64,000 nt of DNA from Ovis canadensis (lineage: Eukaryota; Chordata; Mammalia; Artiodactyla; Bovidae). The translations under genes were made by a program, and so were the position numbers. Positions 53,925 through 64,000 of this stretch are shown here, in pieces (position 1 is the first letter of the stretch; every line of letters starts with the position of its first letter). The notes under the pieces are model-generated. The model had not been told where the DNA came from and made no database searches. It saw only the letters and a list, made by a program, of their open reading frames with translations. The stretch covers positions 37,044,001 to 37,108,000 of the forward strand of contig NC_091256.1 in NCBI RefSeq assembly GCF_042477335.2. The letters run 5' to 3'.

Positions 53925-54147
53925 GGGGCTTCCCTGGTGGCTCAGTGGTAAAGAATCTGCCTGCAGTGCAAGAGCTGCAGGAGAGGTGGTTTCGATCCCT
54001 GCATCAGGAAGATTCCCTGGAGGAGGGCATGGCAACCCGCTCCAGTATTCTTGCCTGGAGAATCCATGGACAGAGAGCCTAATTGGCTACAGTCCGTGGG
54101 GTTGCAAACAGTCAGACACGACTGAAGTGACTTAGCAAGCATGCACA
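53925..54147 (+). repeat. Bov-tA SINE, sense, of an inverted pair
   Basis: Starts GGGGCTTCCCTGGTGGCTCA, ends CACGACTGAAGTGACTTAGC plus a short tail. Flanked by ATGTCAAGTAT at 53914-53924 and 54148-54158, a perfect 11-bp duplication. Faces the antisense SINE about 30 bp away. Confidence 0.93.
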
Positions 54148-54190
54148 ATGTCAAGTATATTTGACCACAATCAGAAAACAAAATTAAAGA

Positions 54191-55514
54191 GAAAAAAGCA
54201 ATACCACCACTCCTAGAGTCTGACTCCTGGAGATTCAGCTGGATGGGTCTCATGGAGCTGGGGAAGAGCATTTTATCACCATATCCCAGATACTTTGAGA
54301 AGAGGGGTCCTCAGGCCACGCTCTGAGAAACCCTGGTCTAAAGGACCCCCTCCAAGTCAGAAACCTCATGCTTTTCTTAGAGAAAGAGGGCTGGAAAGAA
54401 ATTCAGAGGGCTGTTGAGAATTGGGTTTTTATTACTGAGGCTCACTTGTGTCCAGGGCTCTGAGGGGTAACAGGAGCAGCTCGATCAATGCAGGCCTCAA
54501 TACTCCTGCCAAACACTGTTAATTAAGATAATGAGACCAGAGGGAGAAGGGCCGCAGCCCTTTTCTTTGAGTTGAATTCATTTAGCTTTAATCCCAGCCG
54601 TCAGCAGAGCGGGTTCCCTTTCTTGACTTAATTGCCTGCCCAGCAGAGCCGCTGGCCTCGGCGTGGGTGAGTTACCAGCCTTGGTGTCTCTGCGGGAAGC
54701 AGGGAAGCCTACCCAGGGGCGTCTCTGCTCCCCGGGCACCACAGTTGGCTGGCAAATCCTGCTGGCCTGGGCCAGGACTGCTCCTGTGCTAATTTAATAC
54801 TTGGTTCTTAACAAATAATACTCATAATGGGCTCTTTGGCTGCACCTGGGATTCCGAGCTTGGCCGCAAGGCTGGAGAAAGGACGTTTCTCCTGGCAGGT
54901 GGTGGCCCACATCTGGCAGAAGGCCGGGGCACTGGGCATGGAGAACCAATCGTTGTCTGAGCAAAAGTTAATTCATTTCCAAATGGGTGCTGGGGAGGGT
55001 TTCTCCCGGGTTCACAGAACAATAAAAATCATGGACAGAGTCCACATGGGGAGATGTTCTAGTTCGGCCTCGGGAAAAGGCTCAAGGCCAGTGGACACAG
55101 TGATCTTCCCAGGGCAGACGTGCTCTCCAGATGCAGGACACAGCATCACGTCATCGGAACAAGCCAGCAAATGAGCACTCTGGAGCCAGCAGTGTCGCCA
55201 GGGCCATGGTCCTTCCAGACCAGCATTCTGCCTCTGACAGCAGTTCCAATAAATGCATGGGTGACTGCTTTGCTGTGAACCTCAGCGTTTGCTCCCCAGA
55301 TACAAGTCCAGCTTTCGCACAAACCACCATAACTTCAAGGCTCTTCCCACGTGACCTCTTTTTCACTCAATACCACCTCTTCTCATGGGACCAGCTGCTG
55401 TATTGAGAATCTGTGCTTGTCCTGGAGTCACTCTTCCCAGGCCAAGACCCTTGCTCTGTGCCGGTCACTGCTGGATCTTGGGGGTCCTCTGCCTGCCAAG
55501 GTCTCACGGTCTGT
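54191..55514. other. Unique DNA, possibly regulatory
   Basis: No transposon recognised. 54500-54640 has several TTAATTAAG, ATTCATTTAGC and CTTAATTG words in otherwise complex sequence. CACTGGGCATGGAGAACC (54932) and neighbouring sequence are moderately GC-rich. Confidence 0.4.
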
Positions 55515-55690
55515 AGAGACTCTAGAGCAGTGATGCCCAAGAGGTGTCCTCGCACCAGCAGCATCAGGGCTACCTGGCCCCCCTCCCCTACCTCCTGAAT
55601 CAGAAGCTCTGGAGCATGGCCTGGCAGGCTGTTCTATCAAGCCCTCTGGGTGGTTCTGATGCACATTCACATCTGAGAACCACTGGACTC
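55515..55690 (+). repeat. MER5A-like DNA element
   Basis: AGAGCAGTGATGCCCAAGAG, CACCAGCAGCATCAGGGCTA, CCTGAATCAGAAGCTCTGGA and the end ATCTGAGAACCACTGG match MER5A-type termini. Confidence 0.65.
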
Positions 55691-55811
55691 GAGTCTGGAG
55701 GGAGGAAAGAAGTATATCCTAATAACTACAATACCACAGAGTGGATACCTTTGCCTACACGCTCATGCCCACAGAGCTCTGAGCTTCCTCCCTTTCTGCA
55801 TCCTCCCAAGT

Positions 55812-56032
55812 CTTTGCGTGCGCAGTTGCTTTAGTCATGTCTGACTCTTTGCAACCCTATGGACTGTAGCATGTCAGGCTCCTCTGTCCATGGGATTCTC
55901 CAGGCAAGAACACTGGAGTGGGTTGCCATGCCCTCCTCTAGGGGATCTTCCCAACCCAACCCAACCCAATAGAACCGGCATCTCCTGCATTGCAGAGGGA
56001 TTCTTCACCCACTGAGCTACCTGAGAAGGTAG
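55812..56032 (-). repeat. Bov-tA SINE, antisense, with a small pentamer
   Basis: GCAGTTGCTTTAGTCATGTC, the reversed body, and CACTGAGCTACCTGAGAAGG. It carries an internal CCAAC pentamer run, four units, at 55950-55968. Confidence 0.9.
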
Positions 56033-56110
56033 ATTATACACATGAGAAAACTAAGGCCCAGAGAAGTTAAGTAGCTTACTTAAGGCCACACAGCTCTGAC
56101 TCCCCTCTAA
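56033..56110 (-). repeat. MIR SINE, antisense
   Basis: ACATGAGAAAACTAAGGCCC, GAAGTTAAGTAGCTTACTTA and AAGGCCACACAGCTCTGAC, the reversed MIR core. Confidence 0.7.
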
Positions 56111-56792
56111 ATCTAGTGCCTCTGGTGTGGCTGCACAAGGAGGTCAGTGTGGGAGTACTGTTGCAGCCCACCTCTGGGTCTTCATCTGTGGATCTGTGGT
56201 CACTTCCCCTTAGTCACAAAGGGATGGGCTCCTGGGGAAAGGTGAACCTCTCAGCCCTTCACCCCCTTCAGCTCCAAGTGAAGGTCCACCTCACCCCACA
56301 GTCACTCCTTCCCGAGATGACCCCCTTGAAAATGCTGAGTTCTCGCCCACGCTCTCAGCATGACCCTCTACCTTCCAGGTCTCCTGGGCCCTTCCCTCCA
56401 CTAGGCTGACTCTCTGATGGCCTCCTGGTCCCTCTCAAACCTTCTCTGCTCTTCAAATGCATCTGCCCTTTCCACCTCCCCATCATTCTACACCCCACGG
56501 ACCTTCTCTTCAGACGCTCTGCCAACACCTTCAACCCGGCTGCCTCCTCGCTCCTCTCTCCCATCTGTCTACACCGGCTGCCTGCCCGCTGCATGCCTAC
56601 ACCCGGTGGCTGCAGTTCTGTTGGGAGGAACCACACTGGTGCTCACACAAATGGGCAGAACCCAACCGTGCGGTCACCCTCTCTCCTACCCCCAGGGGTG
56701 ATTGCAAAACTCTGTTGGTTCCCCTGCCCATCTTGCCTGGCCTCGGCCCTCTCAGAAGCCGCTGAAACCTTGCTTCCTATTTCTAGGAGAAA
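56111..56792. other. Unique DNA, pyrimidine-rich
   Basis: 56380-56580 is C/T-rich. Overlapping frames of 93-102 codons, no domain. Confidence 0.4.
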
Positions 56793-56804
56793 AAGGCCTG
56801 GCTC

Positions 56805-57104
56805 CCTTTGTTTTTGTAAACAAAGCCATTTATTTACGGCTGCACTGGGTCTCCACCGCGGCACACAGGCGTTCTCTAGTTGCGGCGAGTGGGGGCTGCT
56901 CTTGGTCGTGGGGCACGGGCTTCTCTCTGCAGTGGCTTCTCTTGTTGCGGAGCAGGGGCTCTAGGGCACTCAGGCTTCAACAGCTGCGGGGCATGGGCTT
57001 AGCTGCCCCACGGCATGTGGGATCTGCCCGGATCAGGGGTCAAATCCGTGCCTCCTGCACTGGCAGGAGGATTCTTATCTACTGAGCCACCAGGGAAGTC
57101 CAGG
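56805..57104 (-). repeat. CHR-type SINE, long form, with TSD
   Basis: On the plus strand it starts at a T-rich edge, has GTTGCGGCGAGTGGGGGCTG and GGGCATGGGCTTAGCTGCC, and ends in GAGCCACCAGGGAAGTCC. AAGGCCTGGCTC at 56793-56804 and 57105-57116 is a perfect 12-bp duplication. Confidence 0.92.
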
Positions 57105-57116
57105 AAGGCCTGGCTC

Positions 57117-57934
57117 TTGACCTGGCATGTGCTGCAGCCACCCAGGGACTCCCTGTGTCCCCCAGCAAGGCCCACCGGGGGGCTCAAGGCCCGTCCGGGT
57201 GGGAGCACCACGCATAGCCACTGGGAGGTGGGCTTTGGCGTGCAGAGAGCGTGGTGGGTCCGAAGCAGAGCCCGCTCAGCCTGGTGCAGCCAGAGAGGGA
57301 GGCTCGCTTGTACATACCTGGGTGCAAAAGGGGCTCCGCTGGCAGGCCCTGGCAGTTCATTCATGCAAACAAAAAGGAAAGTGTGCTCCCCGCCCATCAT
57401 TCTCCTCAGACCCATTACACGCGTGAGCAGAGACAGTCGGCAGCAGCTTCCGTGGGCATCATGGATTAACACAGCAGGGCAAAGCCTGGTAACTGATGAC
57501 TGTTCTCCAAAGAGGAAGCAGAAAATCAGTGCAGTGGGTCTCCACGCGCTGGTGTGCCCTCAGAGAACGGTTTACTGACTCGCTGGCACCTGGCGTCTCC
57601 TTAGGGTCTGTTTGCATCTCTCTGTCGCATGATGCCTTGATACAAAGCTGGTCTCGTACGTCTAGCCCAGCAAGAAACTTCCCTTTCATGTGTCGTGGGG
57701 TGGCAGGGGAGATCACGAGAGACTCAGTCAAATGCCTTGCTGCATTCCCAGGGCTGCTGGAAGCTGCTAACGCCGTCAGGATGGAAATGAGCTGAGTCTG
57801 ATACGACTTGCTGGTCTAGAACCTACGCGTACCTGCAGGGGTTCCTGCCACCCTTCGTCAGAGCTGCAGTCCTGAGGCCAGATCTCTTCCAGGAGACTGT
57901 CCACATCAGCTGCCAGGCTCAATAAACACCTTGT
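57117..57934. other. Unique DNA
   Basis: No transposon recognised. A 187-codon plus frame at 57015-57578 begins inside the CHR SINE and has no domain, so it is not a gene. Confidence 0.45.
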
Positions 57935-58130
57935 GCTGTGCTCAGTCGTGTCTGACTGTGACCCCGTGGGCAGTAGCCCGCCAGGCTCCTCTGTCCATGG
58001 GATTATCCTGGCAAGAATACTGGAGGGGGTTGCCATTTCCTCCTCCAGGAGATCTTCCCCACTCAGGAACTGAACCTGTGTCTCCTGCATTGGCAGGCAG
58101 ATTCTTTACTACTGAGCCACCTGGGAAGCC
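57935..58130 (-). repeat. Bov-tA SINE, antisense
   Basis: GTGCTCAGTCGTGTCTGACT to TACTGAGCCACCTGGGAAGC with the full reversed body. Confidence 0.92.
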
Positions 58131-60169
58131 CTCAAGCTCACTGGTTTGTAGCTTATTTTGTAAATATCTGCTGAATGAATCAATTTGTCACATTCTGCCT
58201 CTGGGTCCTCCTCTGTCTTCATGACCTGTAGGGCCAGCTACCAGGGTGCTGAGGGCAGGTCTGCACTCTGGGTTCCTTGGATGGGCTGGTCCAGGTTGGG
58301 GGAACCTGGGGCCCTTTGGAGCAGCCTCATCTCATCTGCTCTCTCCCATCCTACCTGGGAGCGGTTATCTGTGCTTACAATAGCCTCTGAGAGGGAGCAT
58401 GCCCCTCCTTCTTCTTCCACATCTGGACATAGCTTGAAATATCCTCTTGGGCATCTGTAGCATTTCCTCCACATTCAGAGCACTTGGGGCTGTAGCCTTT
58501 CTGACTCATCAAACACTGTGCTCTATTCATCTTTGGTTGTGGACCCTTATTTCCATCTTCAGTACATACGAAACTCTAAAGAGGTGGGTAAAGTCAGATC
58601 AGCTTCCTTAATCCCCCACTGAAAGAAGCCTCAAGTACAGCAGTGCCGATGGTGGCCAGTCCTGTGACGCTATCTCAGGACACCACCACCAGCATCAATT
58701 CCCCTCATCTCCAGCTGCTTGGGTTGCTGCTCTCTCCTGTCCAGGTTGCTGCAGCGACTGACCCCCTACCCACCCCCACAGCAAGTCTTACCCCCAAACC
58801 TGCATCTCTCACTCAGCCACATGAGGGAGCTTGTAGGAGGCACGGCTCCGACCAGAAACCTTCTGGTTCCTCCTGACCACAATGATCCAGCTCTTCAAGG
58901 GGCAAGACTCCACATGGACTCTAATCTATGCCTGGAATGGCTGATTAGGGGGGTCCCTTAGTGCCTGCACCCTTTCACTGGCCAGAGGGGGAAACTCCAG
59001 ACAATCTACCTTCTGGCTTTTCTAGTCTTGCCTGGGCTCCGGGGATAACTCGCCTTCTCCCAGTGTGGCCTCCATCCAACTTCTCTGCTTCTGCTGATCC
59101 TGAGCTTGGAGTGCTTGTCCCCATCTCATCTGTTTACCCAACCCCAACTCACCCCTTACAGGCTACCCTAGAGGCCAATTCTTCCATGAAACATTTCTCA
59201 TATTCCTACAAGTGCTTTATCTCCTGCCCTGGTTCTGTGGACATGTCCACGATGGCATTTTCATCACCTCATTCCTCCTCCAGCCTGCCCATCTCCTGAG
59301 GGCAAGGACCCAGTTTTGCTCAAGCAGTACCCCGAGGCACACAGCACAACTGAAGCACCTGGTGAGCTGTTTCCCATTCATATTCTGAAGGAGGCTGATT
59401 TTCATCAGGAGTACTTACCTCCAGTCCCAGCACAAGGTGTGTTCTTATTCTAGAGACATGAGGTCCCTGATTGTTTAAAGGCTTTAGTTCCTAAGACTCT
59501 GCCAACCTCCTCGCAGTGAAGATGGTGGTCAGTGGTTTTTCTGGTGAATTAGGAGAAAGAGTTTTTGCTTTCCTAAGGGAGAACAGGAAAGCTAATTAGG
59601 AGGGAGAAGCAGCGAACATTACGGAGATGGTTTTCTATGCCACACAGCGATTTTTATCTGTGGGGGAATTTAAAACATTCAGTGTGTCCCTGATTAAGTG
59701 GAATTGGAAAAGCCTTTTGTAAATTAAGGCATGTGGGACATCAGAGCTGAAGGGACCTGCAGAAATCTCAGGTCCAGTCTCTGGGTCAAGAGGTCGGGGT
59801 GGGGGGGAGGCTCTCTCCCTTGACACTCTGTGGAGGGAACTCCACGCTTTCACAATCCACTCCCTCTTTATTGACATGGCGGTGGGGAGGAAATGCCTCC
59901 CCTGGACCCAGATGTCCCCTTCAAGACAGTTCTGAGGTCATTTGCCAGGGGCTCACACAAAGGATGAGGATAGTCCATCATCTACTCCACAGAGAGCAGA
60001 GAGCTTGCAGGTTTTTAGGGAAAGAGCTCAGTTTGCCATCAGAGTTTGACATTTCTAAGCAGTACAACTAGGTAAATTATGGCTGATCTAGGAGACGTTG
60101 GGCAATTATCGAGTCTCAGATTTAGGATGAGATGGGTCCTGAAAGTTAAGGGTGCCATATAGTTCTTTT
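58131..60169. other. Mostly unique DNA with an L2-like piece
   Basis: About 59225-59400 resembles an L2 3' region (CATCTCCTGAGGGCAAGGAC, CACACAGCACAACTGAAGC). 59720-59790 (GTGGGACATCAGAGCTGAAG) resembles an old CR1/MIR-like repeat. Nothing else recognised. Confidence 0.4.
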
Positions 60170-60275
60170 CACTGTTTTATAGATAAGTAAACTGTGGCTC
60201 AGAGGTTAAGTATGTGCTTAAAGTCACATAACCATCGCATGGCAGAGCTGGGATTTGAATCCAGCTGTAAACTTG
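60170..60275 (-). repeat. MIR SINE, antisense
   Basis: TTTATAGATAAGTAAACTGT, GGCTCAGAGGTTAAGTATG, CATGGCAGAGCTGGGATTTG and AATCCAGC give an almost complete reversed MIR. Confidence 0.75.
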
Positions 60276-60339
60276 TCATTTTGATCTTCAAAAAATAAAA
60301 ATTGTGGACACTGCAAAAGAGATACAGAGCCTCCAAAGA

Positions 60340-60475
60340 TGATTTGCATATGAATCACCCAGAGATCTTGCGGAAATGCAGATTCTGACTCAAGCTGGTC
60401 TGGGGGAGGACCTGAGATTCTGCATTTCTAACAAGCCTCCAGGTAATACTGATAATGCTAGTTCAGTGACCATGA
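60340..60475 (+). repeat. MER5A-like DNA element
   Basis: GATTTGCATATGAATCACCC, GAAATGCAGATTCTGACTCA, GACCTGAGATTCTGCATTTC and TAACAAGCCTCCAGGTAA, characteristic of MER5A. Confidence 0.7.
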
Positions 60476-61180
60476 GCCCTAAGGACTTGAGAGCTCTATT
60501 ATGGCCCTCCCTGCTCACTACTGAGGCCACCTCAAACCCCCCAGGAACGATGTATGAACCGGATGCTGCGTGATCACTTTGGAGAAATGGGGACCATACA
60601 TTCACTCCCAATCCTTCTCAGTCCTGAAGACTGAAGCATCGGATGGTTGCTCGAGGAGGGTTATTTGACGTTTCAGAGGGAAGGGAGCTGGGCAGGTCAC
60701 ATCATTTTACTTGGAGCTGAGGAAACGACTTAGCAACTAAGCAACAACAACGAGGAAACAGGAGAGCTTGGGTACCGTTTCTCAGGCTCCAGCACAGGCG
60801 CCTCTCCTGGAGACCAGCAGGGGGCGCACAAAGGGCGGAGACCGAGGCAGGAGCTCTCCGAGGGCCTCCGGAAAGTCTGGGCTGAGGAATGTGGAGGCCA
60901 CAATGGCTCGGAACTGAGCCCTGCGGAGAAGTTCCTATTGCTTGCTGAAGCTTAGAGAGCCTGCATACGCTCCTGGCAGGCTGGCCATTCCTGGAGCATA
61001 GGGAGAGGAGGCTGCGACTGAATTTCAAAATAGGAGTGTGATGTATTTTCTTTCTTAGCACGGATGTTAGAAGGAATTATCCACTCTCACTCCCACCCCC
61101 ACATCCTTTGAGATTCTGAATCTGTTGGGCAGTGTACACAGTTTTGATTTGCGGGGAAAGGTCAAAATGACAACTAAGTG
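60476..61180. other. Unique DNA
   Basis: Nothing recognised. GACCAGCAGGGGGCGCACAA at 60816 matches the CTCF core word (CCAGCAGGGGGCGC) very well; listed separately. Confidence 0.45.
60818..60834 (+). promoter_or_regulatory. CTCF-type motif
   Basis: CCAGCAGGGGGCGCACA matches the CTCF core consensus CCANNAGGGGGCGC at every defined position. In mammals such sites often anchor chromatin loops or insulators. It lies in unique sequence between repeats upstream of TLR5. Binding is inferred from the motif only. Confidence 0.6.
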
Positions 61181-61182
61181 TG

Positions 61183-61452
61183 TTGCTGCTGAGCTGCTAA
61201 GTCACTTCAGTTGTGTCCGACTCTGTGCGACCCCATAGATGGCAGCCCACCAGGCTCCCCTGTCCCTGGGATTCTCCAGGCAAGAACACTAGAGTGGGTT
61301 GCCATTTCCTTCTCCAATGCATGAAAGTAAAAAGTGAAAGTGAAGTCGCTCAGTCGTGTCCGACCCTTAGCGACCCCATGGACTGCAGCCTACCAAGCTC
61401 CTCCGTCCATGGGATTTTCCAGGCAAGAGTACTGGAGTGGGGTGCCATTGTG
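61183..61452 (-). repeat. Bov-A2 SINE, antisense dimer
   Basis: Two Bov-A monomers in reverse: GCTGCTAAGTCACTTCAGTT onward, the linker AGTAAAAAGTGAAAGTGAAG, then GTCGCTCAGTCGTGTCCGAC to GTACTGGAGTGGGGTGCC. Confidence 0.92.
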
Positions 61453-61560
61453 TAGCTGGATTCAAATCCTAGCTCCACAATTTAATGGATGTGTGACCTC
61501 GAGGAAGTGCTTAACCTCTCTGAGCACCAACTTAATCATCTATACAATGGCAACAATAAC
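61453..61560 (+). repeat. MIR SINE
   Basis: GATTCAAATCCTAGCTCCAC, GGATGTGTGACCTCGAGGAA, TTAACCTCTCTGAGCACC and ATCATCTATACAATGG, a well-kept sense MIR. Confidence 0.75.
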
Positions 61561-62077
61561 AGTTTCTCCTTCCCCGGGGAAGCATATTCAGTGGCTTCTG
61601 AGGAGACTCTAGTGCCCGCACAGAGAACCAGTTATTGATGCATAATCCTCTAATATTTCTTGCTTCTTTAGTAGACAGACATCATTTATCCAACTGCACC
61701 TCACCAAAAATGTATTCCTTTTGGAAGCCACTCAAGGGAAACAGGGAGAGAAGGAAACAGAATTTCTTAGTACACTGGCGTGATTTGGTGTTTCTCTTTT
61801 CTGCACTCATGGGAAATTAATGCAAAAGCTTTCCTTATAGTCTTCACTATCTCCAGGTGGTGGTCCCCACAAACCATTCAGAGGCACTGAGACAGGATGA
61901 AAACCAAAATGGTTCAGGTAGGAAACGGTTTCTCTTCTGTCTGCTCACTATAAACTCTTTAGCACCCAGTTTTAAAGCACCTGACTGCAAAAAATAATTC
62001 CATCTGAGCAGTTATTAAAACCTAACAACTGGCATGACACACCTAAAAATCCTTGGGAAAAGAGCTCACCAAGGCAT
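61561..62077. other. Unique DNA
   Basis: Nothing recognised. Confidence 0.4.
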
Positions 62078-62275
62078 TGACTTCCCTGGTGGCTCAGACA
62101 GTAGCGTCTGCCTTCAATACTGGAGCCTTGGCTTCAACCCTTGGGTCAGGAAGATCCCCTGTAAAAGCGAATGGCAACCCCCTCATTGTTGCCTGGAGAA
62201 TTCCATGGACAGAGGAGCCTGGTGGGCTACAGTCCACAGGGTTGCAAAGAGTCTGACACTTAACAGTTATTGACT
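62078..62275 (+). repeat. Bov-tA SINE
   Basis: TTGACTTCCCTGGTGGCTCA, TTCAACCCTTGGGTCAGGAA, a shortened body, and GGTTGCAAAGAGTCTGACAC. More diverged than its neighbours. Confidence 0.88.
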
Positions 62276-63382
62276 TAGTTGCCTTTCTCAGGCAGCACAA
62301 CATTCTCAATTAGAAAATTAACATATAAGACTGACAGTCTCCCTGAAAGCAACTTAGCTAAACTCTGAGTGTTCATGGGCAAAATAAACTGCCAAGAAAG
62401 ATAGGCAGCTGCAAGGTCAGGAGCCTGAGCAGAGAGCGAGCTGGGAAGTCTGATACTGGATCCCCTGAAAGTAAAGAGACAGACAATCCGCTAAGTGCAG
62501 CAAAAATCGTTTGGATTGTGATGTAAATTGGAAGCAGTTGGGGAGAGGCATGGTGAAGAGAAACCTTATTAAACTATGATCCCTTAGACACAGAGGATGG
62601 AAATGTGAGGAGAGAGTAAAAAGCACTTCAGAACTGTCCAGGGAGGGATCTGCAAGCTGTGCTAGGTTAACAAAAGCATCATGAGAAACCTCCCGGGCTG
62701 GTAGAATCAAGCCTGCTCTGCAGCTGAATCAAGCCTGGGCAGAGATAAGGGAAGGGAGAGGGAGGGAGCTGGGCCAGGCAGAGGGGTCCCCCATCTCTGG
62801 GCCTGCCGGGTGCAGAGGAGGAAGGGTGATTTCACTGGTGGTGCCCCAAGACGGGGAGCAGGACAGGCAGGGCTGGGAAACACACCCCTGTTATAAGGAC
62901 ACATTCTTGCCATGAGCCCGGCATCCAGGGACCTCAGGGAGGTCCGTGGAGTGTGGAAGCAGCCTGGACCAGCTGCCCAAGGTGGGCTGTGTTCCCCACT
63001 GAATGAGGGTGGAGTCAGCAAGAAACTGGGCTCCTCTGCCCTGTGGGTGATTTTTTAAAAGATGCATGAGATCACTGGTCTGGGATCACTGGGCAAGAGC
63101 TCTGGGCTAGGAGAAGGGAAAGCTGGTTTCTAGCTCTGCTTTGGCCATCACCTGGGTATCCTTGACAAGTTTAACTTTTCTTGTCCTGTTTTGGTATGTG
63201 TTTGATGGGCAGTTTGAACTAGAAGCATTTTCATAGCCTGGAAACCTTCAAATTATCTAATGAGATTTGCTGAGTGCCATGACAACAATCACAGACCAGG
63301 ACACATCACCTCCCCTACTTTTTGGCAAATTTTTGAATCTATTATAGACAATCTTGAAAATATCTATGGAAAATAATGGTTT
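62276..63382. other. Unique DNA
   Basis: No transposon recognised, apart from a weak MIR-like stretch at about 63120-63185 (TCTAGCTCTGCTTTGGCC). A 104-codon minus frame at 62707-63021 has no domain. Confidence 0.4.
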
Positions 63383-63573
63383 TGTGAAAGTCACTCAGTC
63401 GTGTCCAACTCTTTGCAACCCCATAGACTATATAGTCCATGGAATTCTCCAGGCCAGAATACAGGAGTGGCTGGCCTTTCCTGCCTCCAGAGGATCTTCC
63501 CAACCCAGGGATCTAACCCAGGTCTCCCACATTGCAGGTGGAATCTTTACCAGCTGGGCCACAAGGGATCTAC
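63383..63573 (-). repeat. Bov-tA SINE, antisense, of an inverted pair
   Basis: TTGTGAAAGTCACTCAGTCG, reversed body, and CCAGCTGGGCCACAAGGG. Confidence 0.9.
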
Positions 63574-63611
63574 CAATAAAATGGATAAAGAAAATGGATT
63601 TACATATATCT

Positions 63612-63855
63612 GGGGGCTTCCCAGGATATAGCAGTAAAGAGCCCACCTATCAAAGCAGAAGATAAGACATATGAGCTGTGGGTTCGATCCCTGGGTTGGG
63701 AAGATCTCCTGGAGGAGGCATGGCAACCCACTCCAGTATTCTTGCCTGGCGAACCCCATGGACAGAGGAGCCTGTTGGGCTACACTCTATGGGGTCTCAA
63801 AGAGTTGGACACGACTGAAGGCACAGTCGTGTTGGACACTTAGCAGGCACACACG
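63612..63855 (+). repeat. Bov-tA SINE, sense, of an inverted pair
   Basis: GGGGGCTTCCCAGGATATAG, GTGGGTTCGATCCCTGGGTT, body, and GGACACGACTGAAGGCACAG with a short duplicated GTCGTGTTGGACACTTAGC at the end. Faces the previous SINE 38 bp away. Confidence 0.9.
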
Positions 63856-64000
63856 AATATCCCGGCCTCAAACAGCAACTTTTCCCACCTAGAAATTTGC
63901 TCTCAGAGGGGACTGCTCCTGTGGCTAGATCATCTTTCAAAAGTAGAAAACTTTCTCCCCTCCATGTATTTCCATCCCCTGCCCACTTCCATCTTCTACA

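Larger units (their letters stand above)
53341..54190 (+). repeat. Old L1 3' part, sense, with two SINEs
   Basis: GGAATGACCCAAATGTCCAC, AAAATGGAATATTACTAAAA, CTGTTTGATTCCACTTATAT and the terminal TATTTGACCACAATCAGAAA belong to one old L1. Two Bov-tA SINEs in opposite orientations interrupt it. Confidence 0.7.

Noticed and set aside
57015..57578. A 187-codon plus-strand frame
   Set aside because: Begins inside a CHR SINE and has no recognisable domain. An overlapping 157-codon frame exists on the other strand.

Overview
This window is nuclear DNA from a ruminant, most probably a bovid close to cattle. The main evidence is the repeat content: nine BovB (RTE-type) LINE copies, about two dozen Bov-tA/Bov-A2 tRNA-derived SINEs, CHR-type artiodactyl SINEs and artiodactyl L1 3' ends, on a background of older mammalian repeats (MIR, L2, MLT1 LTRs, MER5A-like elements, old L1). 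There is no bacterial, plasmid or organellar signature.

The only gene I can support is TLR5, the Toll-like receptor for bacterial flagellin. It lies on the minus strand at 46130-48706 as one uninterrupted 858-codon coding exon. A splice acceptor sits four bases before its ATG, so the promoter and the non-coding 5' exons must lie at higher coordinates, inside 48.7-64 kb or beyond. The 3' UTR probably runs down to about 44.8 kb, where the first AATAAA on the minus strand occurs. It contains an antisense Bov-tA SINE with target-site duplications. The receptor has Phe at position 798 of the TIR domain, where human TLR5 has a phosphorylated Tyr. This difference has been described for cattle and supports the species reading.

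Layout. 1-44.8 kb is gene-free sequence beyond the 3' end of TLR5. It is dense in nested transposons, including a multi-layer nest at 4.3-8.0 kb, two L1 copies with the 5' inversion typical of twin priming (10.5-12.5 kb and 17.6-18.6 kb), a 1.2-kb TG-rich satellite at 22.3-23.5 kb, a split L2 at 29.9-31.6 kb and old L1 blocks at 34.9-36.3 and 38.0-39.5 kb. 43.6-44.8 kb is a BovB copy with a 311-codon reverse-transcriptase fragment. 44.8-48.7 kb is TLR5. 48.7-64 kb is upstream or intronic DNA of TLR5 with SINEs, MIR and MER5A-like pieces, including two head-to-head SINE pairs.

I found no wholly new biological system. The points most worth a second look are the TLR5 substitution, the SINE and BovB around the TLR5 3' end, the 491-bp higher-order period in the TG satellite, the nested and inverted retrotransposons with readable target-site duplications, and several unexplained non-repetitive blocks that could be regulatory. 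Repeat family names come from recognising consensus motifs by eye; subfamily names and exact edges need RepeatMasker.
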